Origin: Nocardia cyriacigeorgica GUH-2
GTDB lineage: Bacteria; Actinomycetota; Actinomycetes; Mycobacteriales; Mycobacteriaceae
Reading direction: 5' to 3'
Length of the DNA: 64,000 nucleotides
Assembly: GCF_000284035.1 (NCBI RefSeq)
Contig: NC_016887.1
Location: 1,178,001 to 1,242,000, forward strand
A program made the translations under genes and the position numbers. Below the pieces are notes generated by a model. It saw only the letters and a list, made by a program, of their open reading frames with translations. It did not search any database and was not told where the DNA came from. Of the stretch, positions 56,744-64,000 are shown piece after piece (position 1 is the first letter of the stretch; each line of letters opens with the position of its first letter).

Positions 56744-57901
56744 ATGTTCACCCTGAACGACGACGAACGCGCGATTCGCGAGACCGCACGCGATTTCGCC
56801 GACGAATTCCTGGCCCCGCACGCGCTCGAATGGGACGAGCACATGCACTTCCCGATCGAGGTGCTGCGTAAATCCGGTTCGGTCGGCCTCGGCGGCATCT
56901 ATGTCGCCGAGGACGTGGGCGGTTCGGCGCTGCGCCGGCTGGACGCGGTGCGCATCTTCGAGGAGCTGGCCACCGGCTGCCCGGCGGTCGCCGCCTATAT
57001 CTCCATCCACAACATGGCCGCGTGGATGATCGACGCCTACGGTGACGACGCCCAGCGTTTCCGCTGGCTGCCGGGCATGACCTCGATGGAGATCCTCGGC
57101 AGTTACGCCCTCACCGAACCGGGTGTCGGCTCGGACGCGGCGGCGTTGACCACCAAGGCGGTCCGTGACGGCGACGACTACATCCTCAACGGCGCCAAGC
57201 AGTTCATCTCCGGTGCCGGCGCCAACGACGTGTACGTGATGATGGTGCGCACCGGAGACGAAGGGCCGCGCGGCATTTCGGCGCTCATCGTGCCCGCCGA
57301 CACTCCCGGTCTCACCGTCGGCCCGAACGAGAAGAAGATGGGCTGGAAGGCGCAGCCGACCCGGCAGGTGATCCTCACCGACGCCCGCGTCCCGGTCGCC
57401 AACCGGCTCGGCGCCGAGGGCGACGGCTTCCGGATCGCCATGAACGGGCTCAATGGCGGCAGGCTCAATATCGCGGCCTGCTCGATCGGCGGCGCGCAGG
57501 CGGCGCTGGACAAGACCGTCCCGTACCTGGCGCAGCGGCAGGCCTTCGGCGCACCGCTGCTGAAGAACCAGGCCTTGCAGTTCGACCTGGCCGATATGCG
57601 CACGCAGTTGGAGGCCGCGCGCACCCTGCTGTGGCGGGCGGCCGACGCCCTCGACGCCGATGCCGACGACAAGGTCGAGTTGTGCGCGATGGCCAAGCGT
57701 TTCGCCACCGACGCCGGATTCGAGGTCGCCAACAAGGCCCTGCAACTGCACGGCGGCTACGGTTACCTCGCCGAGTACGGTCTGGAGAAAATCGTCCGGG
57801 ATCTGCGGGTACATCAGATCCTCGAGGGCACCAACGAAATCATGCGGGTGGTCGTCGCCCGGTCGATGACCTCGGCCGCCCGCGGGGCAGGAGCAGCATG
57901 A
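56744..57901 (+). CDS. fadE9: Isobutyryl-CoA dehydrogenase-type acyl-CoA dehydrogenase
   Basis: A 385-residue flavoenzyme. The N-domain (LNDDERAIRETARDFADEFLAPHA), YALTEPGVGSDAAAL, and a C-domain with RQAFGAPLLKNQALQFDLADM and the catalytic-Glu motif QILEGTNEIMRVVV identify it. Position between mmsA and the 3-hydroxyisobutyryl-CoA hydrolase makes isobutyryl-CoA the natural substrate. It starts 4 nt after mmsA and its stop overlaps the next start (ATGA). Confidence 0.93.
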   Translation: MFTLNDDERAIRETARDFADEFLAPHALEWDEHMHFPIEVLRKSGSVGLGGIYVAEDVGGSALRRLDAVRIFEELATGCPAVAAYISIHNMAAWMIDAYGDDAQRFRWLPGMTSMEILGSYALTEPGVGSDAAALTTKAVRDGDDYILNGAKQFISGAGANDVYVMMVRTGDEGPRGISALIVPADTPGLTVGPNEKKMGWKAQPTRQVILTDARVPVANRLGAEGDGFRIAMNGLNGGRLNIAACSIGGAQAALDKTVPYLAQRQAFGAPLLKNQALQFDLADMRTQLEAARTLLWRAADALDADADDKVELCAMAKRFATDAGFEVANKALQLHGGYGYLAEYGLEKIVRDLRVHQILEGTNEIMRVVVARSMTSAARGAGAA

Positions 57902-58989
57902 GTGAACCCGAAGTCCTGATCGAGACCCGCGACGGGCTCGGCGTCATCACGCTGAACCGGCCCAAGGCGATCAACGCGCTCAATCACCCGATGGTGCGCA
58001 CCATCACCGACGCGCTGCGCGCCTGGGCCGAGGACCCGCAGATCCGCACCGTGGTGCTCACCGGTGCGGGCGAGCGCGGCCTGTGCGCGGGCGGCGATAT
58101 CGTCGCCATCCACGACGACGCCAAGCGCGCCCAGCAGGATCCGGACGCCTCGGCCACCGGCGCGGAATCCGCCTCGGGCCAGTTCTGGCGCGACGAGTAC
58201 ATCCTCAACGCGCTGATCGGGCGCTACCCCAAGCCGTATGTGGCGGTGATGGACGGCATCGTCATGGGCGGCGGTGTGGGTTTGTCCGGACATGCCGGGC
58301 ACCGGATCGTCACCGAGCGGTCCATGATCGGCATGCCCGAGGTCGGTATCGGGTTCGTGCCCGATGTCGGCGGCACCTATCTGCTGGCCCGCACCCCCGG
58401 CGAGCTCGGCACCCATGTGGCGCTCACCACCGCCCGGATGCGCGCCGGTGACGCCATCGCCGCCGGTTTCGCCGACTATTACATTCCCTCCGAGCACATT
58501 CCGGCGCTGCTGGACACGCTGCGCAGCGAGACCGCCGATATCGCCATCGCCAAATTCGCCACCGCCGCACCGGAATCGGAGCTGCTGGCCCAGCGGTCCT
58601 GGATCGACGCCTGCTACAGCGCCGATACGGTCGAAGAGATCGTGGACCGCCTGCGCGCCAACGGCCCCGAGGCACAGGCAGCGGCCACCGAACTGCTGTC
58701 GAAATCGCCGGTGTCGCTGAAGGTCACGCTGCGTTCGCTGCGTTCCGCACGGCGCGCGCAGTCGCTGGAGACGGTGCTGAACGAGGAATACCGCGTCTCG
58801 ATCGCCACGCTCGGATCCCACGACCTGGTCGAGGGCATTCGCGCGCAGGTCATCGACAAGGATCGCAACCCGCAATGGTCGCCGGCCACTCTGGACGCGG
58901 TGACCGACGAGCAGGTCGCGACCTATTTCACCGAATTGGGTGGCCACGAACTGGGTTTGACCGCCCCGAGCCCGGAGGGACAGCAGTGA
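57898..58989 (+). CDS. 3-hydroxyisobutyryl-CoA hydrolase
   Basis: A 363-residue crotonase-fold thioesterase that frees 3-hydroxyisobutyrate in valine breakdown. RGLCAGGDIVAIH is the first oxyanion loop and MGGGVGLSGHAGHRIVTE the second. The catalytic Glu and Asp are in MPEVGIGFVPDVGGTYLL. The C-terminal extension of about 100 residues separates it from plain enoyl-CoA hydratases. ATGA overlap with fadE9 upstream and GTGA with mmsB downstream mark tight coupling. Confidence 0.94.
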   Translation: MSEPEVLIETRDGLGVITLNRPKAINALNHPMVRTITDALRAWAEDPQIRTVVLTGAGERGLCAGGDIVAIHDDAKRAQQDPDASATGAESASGQFWRDEYILNALIGRYPKPYVAVMDGIVMGGGVGLSGHAGHRIVTERSMIGMPEVGIGFVPDVGGTYLLARTPGELGTHVALTTARMRAGDAIAAGFADYYIPSEHIPALLDTLRSETADIAIAKFATAAPESELLAQRSWIDACYSADTVEEIVDRLRANGPEAQAAATELLSKSPVSLKVTLRSLRSARRAQSLETVLNEEYRVSIATLGSHDLVEGIRAQVIDKDRNPQWSPATLDAVTDEQVATYFTELGGHELGLTAPSPEGQQ

Positions 58990-59897
58990 ACGAGCCTGCC
59001 CGCAAGACGATCGGTTTTCTCGGCCTCGGCCACATGGGTGCGCCGATGGCCGCCAATCTGGTGCGCGCCGGCTACGATGTGCACGCCTTCGACCCGATGC
59101 CCGCAGCCCAGGAGACCGCGCGCGAGGCGGGGATCCGGCTGGTCGAATCGGGTGTTGCGGCCGCCGTCGACCGCGACATCGTGATCACCATGCTGACCAA
59201 CGGCAAACTGGTCCGCGACGTCTACGGCGAGCTGGTGCCGGCCGCGCGGCCGGGCACGCTGTTCATCGACTGCTCCACCATCGACGTCGCCGATGCCAAG
59301 GCGGCCGCCGAGATGGCGGTCGCGGCCGGGCATCGCGCCCTGGACGCACCCGTCTCCGGTGGGGTGGCCGGTGCCGCCGCGGGCACGCTGACCTTCATGG
59401 TCGGCGGCGCGGAGGCCGATTTCGCCGAGGCGCTGCCGGTGCTGGACGTGATGGGCGGCAAGGTGGTGCACTGCGGCGCGAACGGCGTCGGCCAGGTCGC
59501 CAAGATCTGCAACAACATGCTGCTCGGCATCTCCATGATCGGCCTGTCCGAGGCGCTGGTGCTGGGGGAGAAGCTGGGGCTGAGCCATCAGTCGTTCTTC
59601 GATGTGGTGTCCAAGGCCTCCGGTCAGAGCTGGGCGCTCACCAGCTACTGCCCGGTTCCGGGCCCGGTACCCAGCAGTCCGGCCAACAACGACTACGAGC
59701 CGGGTTTCGCCACCGCGTTGATGAACAAGGACCTCGGTCTGGCCGCGAATGCGCTGCGCACCAACGGTGTCGATGGTCAGCTCGGGCTGCTGGCCGCGCA
59801 GATCTACGAGCGGTTCAACCAGTCGGCGGGCGGCAAGGACTTCTCCGCTATCGTCACCGACATCCGTAACCGATCCGAGCAAGAGGGTGCACAGTGA
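58986..59897 (+). CDS. mmsB: 3-hydroxyisobutyrate dehydrogenase
   Basis: A 303-residue NAD-dependent beta-hydroxyacid dehydrogenase. The Rossmann motif [13 protein letters not shown] starts at about residue 9; [22 protein letters not shown] is the substrate loop and [13 protein letters not shown] carries the catalytic Lys. The GTG start overlaps the hydrolase stop. The product methylmalonate semialdehyde feeds MmsA. Confidence 0.96.
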   Translation: MNEPARKTIGFLGLGHMGAPMAANLVRAGYDVHAFDPMPAAQETAREAGIRLVESGVAAAVDRDIVITMLTNGKLVRDVYGELVPAARPGTLFIDCSTIDVADAKAAAEMAVAAGHRALDAPVSGGVAGAAAGTLTFMVGGAEADFAEALPVLDVMGGKVVHCGANGVGQVAKICNNMLLGISMIGLSEALVLGEKLGLSHQSFFDVVSKASGQSWALTSYCPVPGPVPSSPANNDYEPGFATALMNKDLGLAANALRTNGVDGQLGLLAAQIYERFNQSAGGKDFSAIVTDIRNRSEQEGAQ

Positions 59898-60670
59898 GCG
59901 AATTCGAGACCATTCTGCTGGAGCGCAAGGGCCGGGTCGGCCTGATCACGCTGAACCGGCCGAAGGCGCTGAACGCGCTGAACGCGCAGGTCCTCGATGA
60001 CGTCATCGCCGCACTCGACGAGCTGGAAAACGACAACGAGATCGGTGCCGTCGTCATCACCGGTTCGGAGAAGGCCTTCGCCGCGGGTGCCGACATCAAG
60101 GAGATGCAGCCCCAGTCGTACATGGACATGTTCATGAACGACTTCTTCGCGCGCTGGGACCGCCTGGCCAACTTCCGCAAGCCCACCATCGCGGCCGTCG
60201 CCGGTTACGCGCTCGGCGGCGGCTGTGAACTGGCGATGATCTGCGACATCCTGATCGCCGCCGACACCGCCAAGTTCGGGCAGCCCGAGATCAAGCTGGG
60301 CGTCATCCCCGGCATCGGCGGCTCGCAGCGGCTGACCCGCGCCATCGGCAAGGCCAAGGCCATGGATCTGGTGCTCACCGGACGCAATATGGATGTCGAG
60401 GAGGCTGAACGCGCCGGGCTGGTCTCGCGGATCGTGCCCGCCGCCGAACTGCTCGACACCGCGCTCGAGGTGGCCGACACCATCGCCTCGATGTCGCTGC
60501 CGGTGGCCATGATCGCCAAGGAAGCGGTGAACCGGTCCTTCGAAACCACTCTGGCCGAGGGCCTGCGGTTCGAACGCCGGGTCTTCCACTCGCTGTTCGC
60601 CATCGAAGATCAGAAGGAAGGCATGTCCGCCTTCGTGGAGAAGCGGCAGGCGAAGTTCACCAACCGCTGA
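59894..60670 (+). CDS. Enoyl-CoA hydratase (EchA8-like)
   Basis: A 258-residue crotonase. [12 protein letters not shown] is the first oxyanion loop, [11 protein letters not shown] the second and [15 protein letters not shown] holds a catalytic Glu. Both Glu positions of hydratases are present. In the operon it would hydrate methacrylyl-CoA, between the dehydrogenase and the hydrolase. GTGA overlap with mmsB. It closes the operon; no terminator hairpin is obvious after it. Confidence 0.94.
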   Translation: MSEFETILLERKGRVGLITLNRPKALNALNAQVLDDVIAALDELENDNEIGAVVITGSEKAFAAGADIKEMQPQSYMDMFMNDFFARWDRLANFRKPTIAAVAGYALGGGCELAMICDILIAADTAKFGQPEIKLGVIPGIGGSQRLTRAIGKAKAMDLVLTGRNMDVEEAERAGLVSRIVPAAELLDTALEVADTIASMSLPVAMIAKEAVNRSFETTLAEGLRFERRVFHSLFAIEDQKEGMSAFVEKRQAKFTNR

Positions 60671-60686
60671 GTCGCGCGGGCGGCGT

Positions 60687-61748
60687 TCAGCGTTCGGAGC
60701 TGGACGGAATGCCCGCGATCTCCGTCGGCGCGGTACCCCCGCCGGGGTGCCGCGCCGATTCGCCGTTCACGGTCAGCAGTCCCGCGATGGTGGCGCCCAG
60801 CCCGGCCGTCACCGCCAGCGCCGCGACCAGTTTGCGACGACCGACCGGGCCGCCGGCCAGGCTCGCCGACAGCGCGCGGTGACGTAGTCGCGGCACCTTG
60901 ATCTCGGCCGCGCGGCGTTCGGCCGCCAGCAGCACCGCACCGCGCGCCGAGACGTATTCGGGTTCGGGGTCGTAGACGATCGGCATCCCGACCAGCGCCT
61001 CGAGTTCGTCCCGGATGGTCGGGTTGCGGGTACAACCACCCAGCAGCACCAGCGCGTCCGGCCGCACCCCGGTCTCCTCGCTGAGCTGGCGGACGAACGA
61101 GGCCGAATGATGGATGCCGGCCGCGCACAATTCGGCCAGATCGCTGCGGGTGACCACCGCCCGTTCGTCGGTGCCCGGATCCATCGCGGTCACCACCCGC
61201 GCACTGCTGAGCGCCTCGCGATGCTTGCGGATGGTCGGCTTGTCGGTGAGCACACCGCCGCGGGCCAGCTGCCAGCGCAGCAGGGCGTCGTAGCCGTCAC
61301 CGCCGAGCACGGTGCTGCGCCGGGAGGCCAGTACGGCGTCGGTGCGGCAGTCGATATGGGTGATGGTGAGCCCGGAACTGCCCAGGTCGTAGAGGATCGC
61401 GGTGCCCGCGTCGGGCAGTGCGCCGGTGAAGCGCAGGTAGCGCAGCTGGGCCAGCGGCTCGTCGACGACGGTGAGTTCGTGACCGCCCGCCGCGGTCCGG
61501 ATGCTGTCGGCGTGCAGTGAGCACCGGCAGGTCACTGCGATCCGGGTGATCAGCTCGTCGCGCCGCGCGGCGGCCATCCGCATCCTGCGGATGGCCTCGA
61601 ACACCGCCTCTTCGATCCCCGCACCGGCGCGCCGCGGAACCTGGCATCGGTCGATGGGATCCAGATGGGGTTGGTCGGAGTGGGTGAGCACAGCGCGCGC
61701 ACCACAGGCACCCGCCGACACCCCGAGGACCAGCACCATGCGGTCCAT
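60687..61748 (-). CDS. Hsp70/actin-like ATPase-domain protein with C-terminal membrane segment
   Basis: A 353-residue protein. The actin/Hsp70 fold is seen in VLVLGVSAGACGARAVL, YDLGSSGLTITHID (phosphate 2-like), and LVLLGGCTRNPTIRDEL (adenosine motif). There is no peptide-binding domain; instead a membrane helix (KLVAALAVTAGLGATIAGLL) precedes a short Pro/Ser-rich tail. Phosphate-1 looks degenerate (GVSAGA), so ATPase activity is uncertain. The ATG at 61748 is favoured over 61775. Function is unknown; similar proteins are widespread in Nocardia. Confidence 0.8.
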   Translation of the reverse strand: MDRMVLVLGVSAGACGARAVLTHSDQPHLDPIDRCQVPRRAGAGIEEAVFEAIRRMRMAAARRDELITRIAVTCRCSLHADSIRTAAGGHELTVVDEPLAQLRYLRFTGALPDAGTAILYDLGSSGLTITHIDCRTDAVLASRRSTVLGGDGYDALLRWQLARGGVLTDKPTIRKHREALSSARVVTAMDPGTDERAVVTRSDLAELCAAGIHHSASFVRQLSEETGVRPDALVLLGGCTRNPTIRDELEALVGMPIVYDPEPEYVSARGAVLLAAERRAAEIKVPRLRHRALSASLAGGPVGRRKLVAALAVTAGLGATIAGLLTVNGESARHPGGGTAPTEIAGIPSSSER

Positions 61749-61908
61749 GGTGGACCACCGGCGCGGCCTTGCCAAGGCGAACGGGCGCGAAATTCGCTAC
61801 TTGGATGCCGGAACGTTACCCAGCGGACGTCTCGGAGGAGTAATGGACGGTACGGTTTTCGTCGTTTGTGCTACTTGGGCGATTCGCGCGGTTTGTCGTT
61901 GTGCGGGT

Positions 61909-62457
61909 TCACGAATCGGTGGCGTTCCAGCGGGCCGGTTCGTCGCCGGTGTCGAAGTCGCCCGCGGTGTGCCGGAATTCCGCCAGGATCTGCAGCAGGG
62001 TGCGCAGCCGGTCGGGCGGCAGCCCGGTACGGGCGAACACCTCGCGATTGAGTCGTTCGGTGGCCTTGGCCACCACTTCTCTTCCCGCGTCGGTGATTTC
62101 GATCAGGGTGGCGCGGCGGTCGCTGGGATGCGGTACCCGCACCACCAATCCGGCCGCCTCCAGCCGGTCGACGGTATTGGTGACGCTGGTCGGATGCACC
62201 TGCAAGCGGGCGCTGGCCTTGGCCATCGGCAGCGCCCCGGTCTTGCTGAAACTGAGCAGCATGAGCAGCTCGTACCGGGAGAAGGTCAACCCGGTGGGTT
62301 TCAACGCCTCGTCCACCCGCGACATCACGATCTGCTGCGCCCGCACCAGCGACGTCACCGCGGCCATGCCGTCGGCCACCGCGCCCCAGCCGTGGCCCAC
62401 CCATTGCCGGTGGGCCTCCTGGATCGGGTCGAGCGGAAGCGGACGTGACCTGGACAT
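61909..62457 (-). CDS. MarR-family regulator
   Basis: A 182-residue winged-helix regulator. LTFSRYELLMLLSFS, ASARLQVHPTSVTNTVDRLEAAGLVVRVPHPSDRRATLIEIT and DAGREVVAKA are all MarR hallmarks, with the DRR of the wing intact. The start is taken at MSRSRPLPLD (62457); ATG at 62469 is an alternative. Target and ligand are unknown. It is divergent from tRNA-Cys. Confidence 0.92.
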   Translation of the reverse strand: MSRSRPLPLDPIQEAHRQWVGHGWGAVADGMAAVTSLVRAQQIVMSRVDEALKPTGLTFSRYELLMLLSFSKTGALPMAKASARLQVHPTSVTNTVDRLEAAGLVVRVPHPSDRRATLIEITDAGREVVAKATERLNREVFARTGLPPDRLRTLLQILAEFRHTAGDFDTGDEPARWNATDS

Positions 62458-62575
62458 GGACCCGATCATTCCATGTGCCCGCCGCCGGGCCGTCGACCCG
62501 CGACCCGCGCCTTGCAATCACGCTGATCGCAACCCTGGGCGCGCCGGTCCCGCCTCGGCACTATCTACAGGTGAG

Positions 62576-62650
62576 GCGGGCGTGGCTGAGTGGTTCAGGC
62601 AACGGTCTGCAAAGCCGTTCACGCGGGTTCGATTCCCGCCGCTCGCTCCA
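62576..62650 (+). tRNA. tRNA-Cys (anticodon GCA), CCA encoded
   Basis: A complete cloverleaf. Acceptor GCGGGCG (62576-62582) pairs with CGCTCGC (62640-62646), one G-U. The anticodon loop CTGCAAA gives GCA, the T-arm is GCGGG-TTCGATT-CCCGC, the discriminator is U and CCA is encoded. U73 and GCA are the cysteine identity elements. Confidence 0.97.
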
Positions 62651-62715
62651 GGCCCGGGTGCGTCGCCCGGCGTCTCGTCCGGTTCCGTCACCGCCGGGCG
62701 AGGCGCCGGACGGCG

Positions 62716-64000
62716 TCAGCGCAGGCCCGAGAAATCACGCGCTACAACGTGATTGCGGTCGGCGAAGGTGCCGAGTGTGTAGTCGGGGAACAGGCCGAAA
62801 TATTCGCCGCGGGTCATGGTGCTCCAGCGGCGGGCGTGCTCGGTGCGGGTCTTGTAGAAGTTCAGCATGTACCCGCCCTCGTAGATCCGCACCAGGCTGT
62901 AGCCGCCCGGATACTCCTTCACCGCCGCCACCTCGAGGAATTCGACCGCGCAGGCCGCGTCCGGGCGGGTGCGCCGGTTGCGGTGGGTATGGCCGCTGTG
63001 GTGCAGGAACACTCCCGGCGCGCGCTCGTACAGCGCTTGCAGTTCGGCGCTGTCACGCCGGTTCAGTACGAACCCGGGGCCCGCGGTGTTGGTGAGCCCC
63101 GATTCCACGGTGACGGGGTGATGGCCGAACACCAGCGTCGGACGGTCGGGGTCCGCGCGCAGGATCTCGCGCACGTGGTCCAGTTGCGGGCGTTCGATCG
63201 TGCCGCCGGAACCGTCGAGTTCGCTGGTCTCGAGGCCGAGCAGGCGCAGTCCGCCGAGATCCTGCTCCACCAGCTGCTGCCGGGGGCCGAATTCCTGTGC
63301 CCAGCAATCGAAATGGGTCCCGCTGCCGGGCACCGCCGGGCACGCCCGATAATCGTCGCCGACGTGCGGGCGATCGTGATTGCCGCGCACCGCGAGATAG
63401 TCGGCGCCCGCTGTGCCCCATGCGTCGAGGTGCGCCCGCACCCCATGGGTCTCGGCGGGGGTGGCCTCGCTGGTGAGATCTCCGGCCAGCAGCAGCATCC
63501 CGGCATCGCGGTCGGGGCGGCGCAGATCGTCGAGCAGCGCCGTCAGCATGACCTCCGGATACGGCGGCAACCCCGGCTCCTGCCGGAAACCGGGCGGCAG
63601 ATCGCCGACGACGAGCCCGCTGACCTCCTCGCCGTAGTGCACGTCATTGGCCAGCGCCACCGTGCGCAGCAGCCGGCCCGGGGGCGGGACCAGCGTGCTG
63701 AATTCGCCCAGCAGCTCGGGACTGTCGGGTAGATGCGTGATCAGATGCGGTGCGGGGACCGCCCGCACACCCTGCGACCAGGCTTCGAATCGGTAGCGCC
63801 GGCCCGGCTCCAGGCCGTCGACCTGCGCGTAGTGAAACGGTGTCCGGGTCTGGGCGGCCCACACCGGGACCGGTGCGCGCGGACTGTCGGCGGGAATCAG
63901 CCGGACCTCGCCGTCGGTGGCCACCGGCACCAGCCGCCCGGCCGCGTCCGGTGCGCGCGTGGTCCAGGTCAGGATGGCCGACCGATCGGTGACGGTGACG
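62716..64000 (-). CDS. Calcineurin-like metallophosphoesterase (5' end cut by window edge)
   Basis: At least 428 residues; the frame is open to the right edge. The N-terminal part is fibronectin-III-like (SAILTWTT, GLEPGRRYRFEAW). The phosphoesterase core follows: ALANDVHYGEE (in place of the usual DxH), LLLAGDLTSEATPAE (GDxx), AVRGNHDRPH (GNHD), LVFGHHPVT (GHxP) and HHSGHTHRN (GHTH). Metal ligands appear complete, except that the first reads NDVH. Substrate unknown. It runs toward tRNA-Cys. Confidence 0.85.
   Translation of the reverse strand, partial: VTVTDRSAILTWTTRAPDAAGRLVPVATDGEVRLIPADSPRAPVPVWAAQTRTPFHYAQVDGLEPGRRYRFEAWSQGVRAVPAPHLITHLPDSPELLGEFSTLVPPPGRLLRTVALANDVHYGEEVSGLVVGDLPPGFRQEPGLPPYPEVMLTALLDDLRRPDRDAGMLLLAGDLTSEATPAETHGVRAHLDAWGTAGADYLAVRGNHDRPHVGDDYRACPAVPGSGTHFDCWAQEFGPRQQLVEQDLGGLRLLGLETSELDGSGGTIERPQLDHVREILRADPDRPTLVFGHHPVTVESGLTNTAGPGFVLNRRDSAELQALYERAPGVFLHHSGHTHRNRRTRPDAACAVEFLEVAAVKEYPGGYSLVRIYEGGYMLNFYKTRTEHARRWSTMTRGEYFGLFPDYTLGTFADRNHVVARDFSGLR

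Noticed and set aside
61843..62448. Plus-strand frame starting MDGTVFVVCATWAIRAVC after GGAGGAG
   Set aside because: Good ribosome-site look, but the frame soon runs antisense to the well-supported MarR gene and loses protein-like character.
62576..62715. tRNA-Cys as a mobile-element attachment site
   Set aside because: No integrase gene and no repeat of the tRNA 3' end was found elsewhere in the window.

Overview
The window is high-GC actinobacterial chromosome. Gene content and order point to a mycolic-acid actinomycete, most likely Nocardia or a close relative. An acyl-CoA carboxylase set (accA3, accD5, accE5) lies with sseA, maf, birA, a PH-domain protein, a GtrA protein, purK, purE and a fadE25-like gene in an order close to the Mycobacterium tuberculosis Rv3274c-Rv3285 region as I remember it. 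Coding density is high, convergent genes often overlap at their ends, and ATGA/GTGA start-stop overlaps are common. In at least 15 genes a TANNNT hexamer sits 6-8 nt before the start codon, which suggests leaderless transcription.

Layout. 1-7.1 kb: the end of lysine 6-aminotransferase, a beta-propeller lipoprotein, a small acetyltransferase-like protein, a patatin phospholipase, accA3 and a sulfurtransferase whose usual catalytic Cys is Ser. 7.3-18.9 kb: an HTH regulator with a cysteine pattern, maf, accE5, accD5, birA, a PH-domain protein, a two-component system, GtrA, purK-purE, a TetR regulator and fadE25 behind a double operator. 19-34.7 kb: mixed metabolism. This includes a serine hydrolase, an FAD oxidase, a second GtrA, peptidase E, a DinB-like/HIT pair, the proton-translocating transhydrogenase operon (pntAa-pntAb-pntB), an AAA ATPase, a deazaflavin reductase, an MFS transporter broken by an in-frame amber codon, an AraC regulator with a thioesterase, an SDR and an Lrp/AsnC regulator. 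34.8-41.4 kb: a small secreted protein, the branched-chain 2-oxoacid dehydrogenase operon (E1a, E1b, E2), a BenE transporter and a second sulfurtransferase with an intact Cys.

41.4-46.4 kb is the most accessory-looking stretch, with visibly less GC-biased codon use. It holds a type VII secretion (ESX/EspC-like) target protein, a long PDG-repeat protein with a glycine-zipper C-terminus whose N-terminal helical part is split off by a frameshift next to an 8-bp near-duplication, and a membrane protein that could be its partner or immunity protein. After these come a remnant of a DUF2157 membrane protein, an XRE regulator and two tiny translationally coupled genes. 46.4-54 kb: an HNH nuclease lipoprotein, a Snf2 helicase coupled to a SWIM-domain protein, an amidohydrolase and the intact DUF2157 protein. 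54-60.7 kb: a TetR regulator with two near-identical operators next to a coherent valine-degradation operon (mmsA, isobutyryl-CoA dehydrogenase, 3-hydroxyisobutyryl-CoA hydrolase, mmsB, enoyl-CoA hydratase). 60.7-64 kb: an Hsp70/actin-like protein, a MarR regulator, tRNA-Cys and a metallophosphoesterase that runs off the right edge.

Carbon metabolism ties several blocks together. The BCKDH complex and the mms operon together cover most of valine breakdown to propionyl-CoA, and AccA3/AccD5/AccE5 with BirA biotinylate and carboxylate acyl-CoA for methyl-branched lipid synthesis. The best leads for new biology are the ESX-linked PDG-repeat cassette, the Ser-for-Cys sulfurtransferase beside a possible Fe-S regulator, and the two paired-operator TetR loci.
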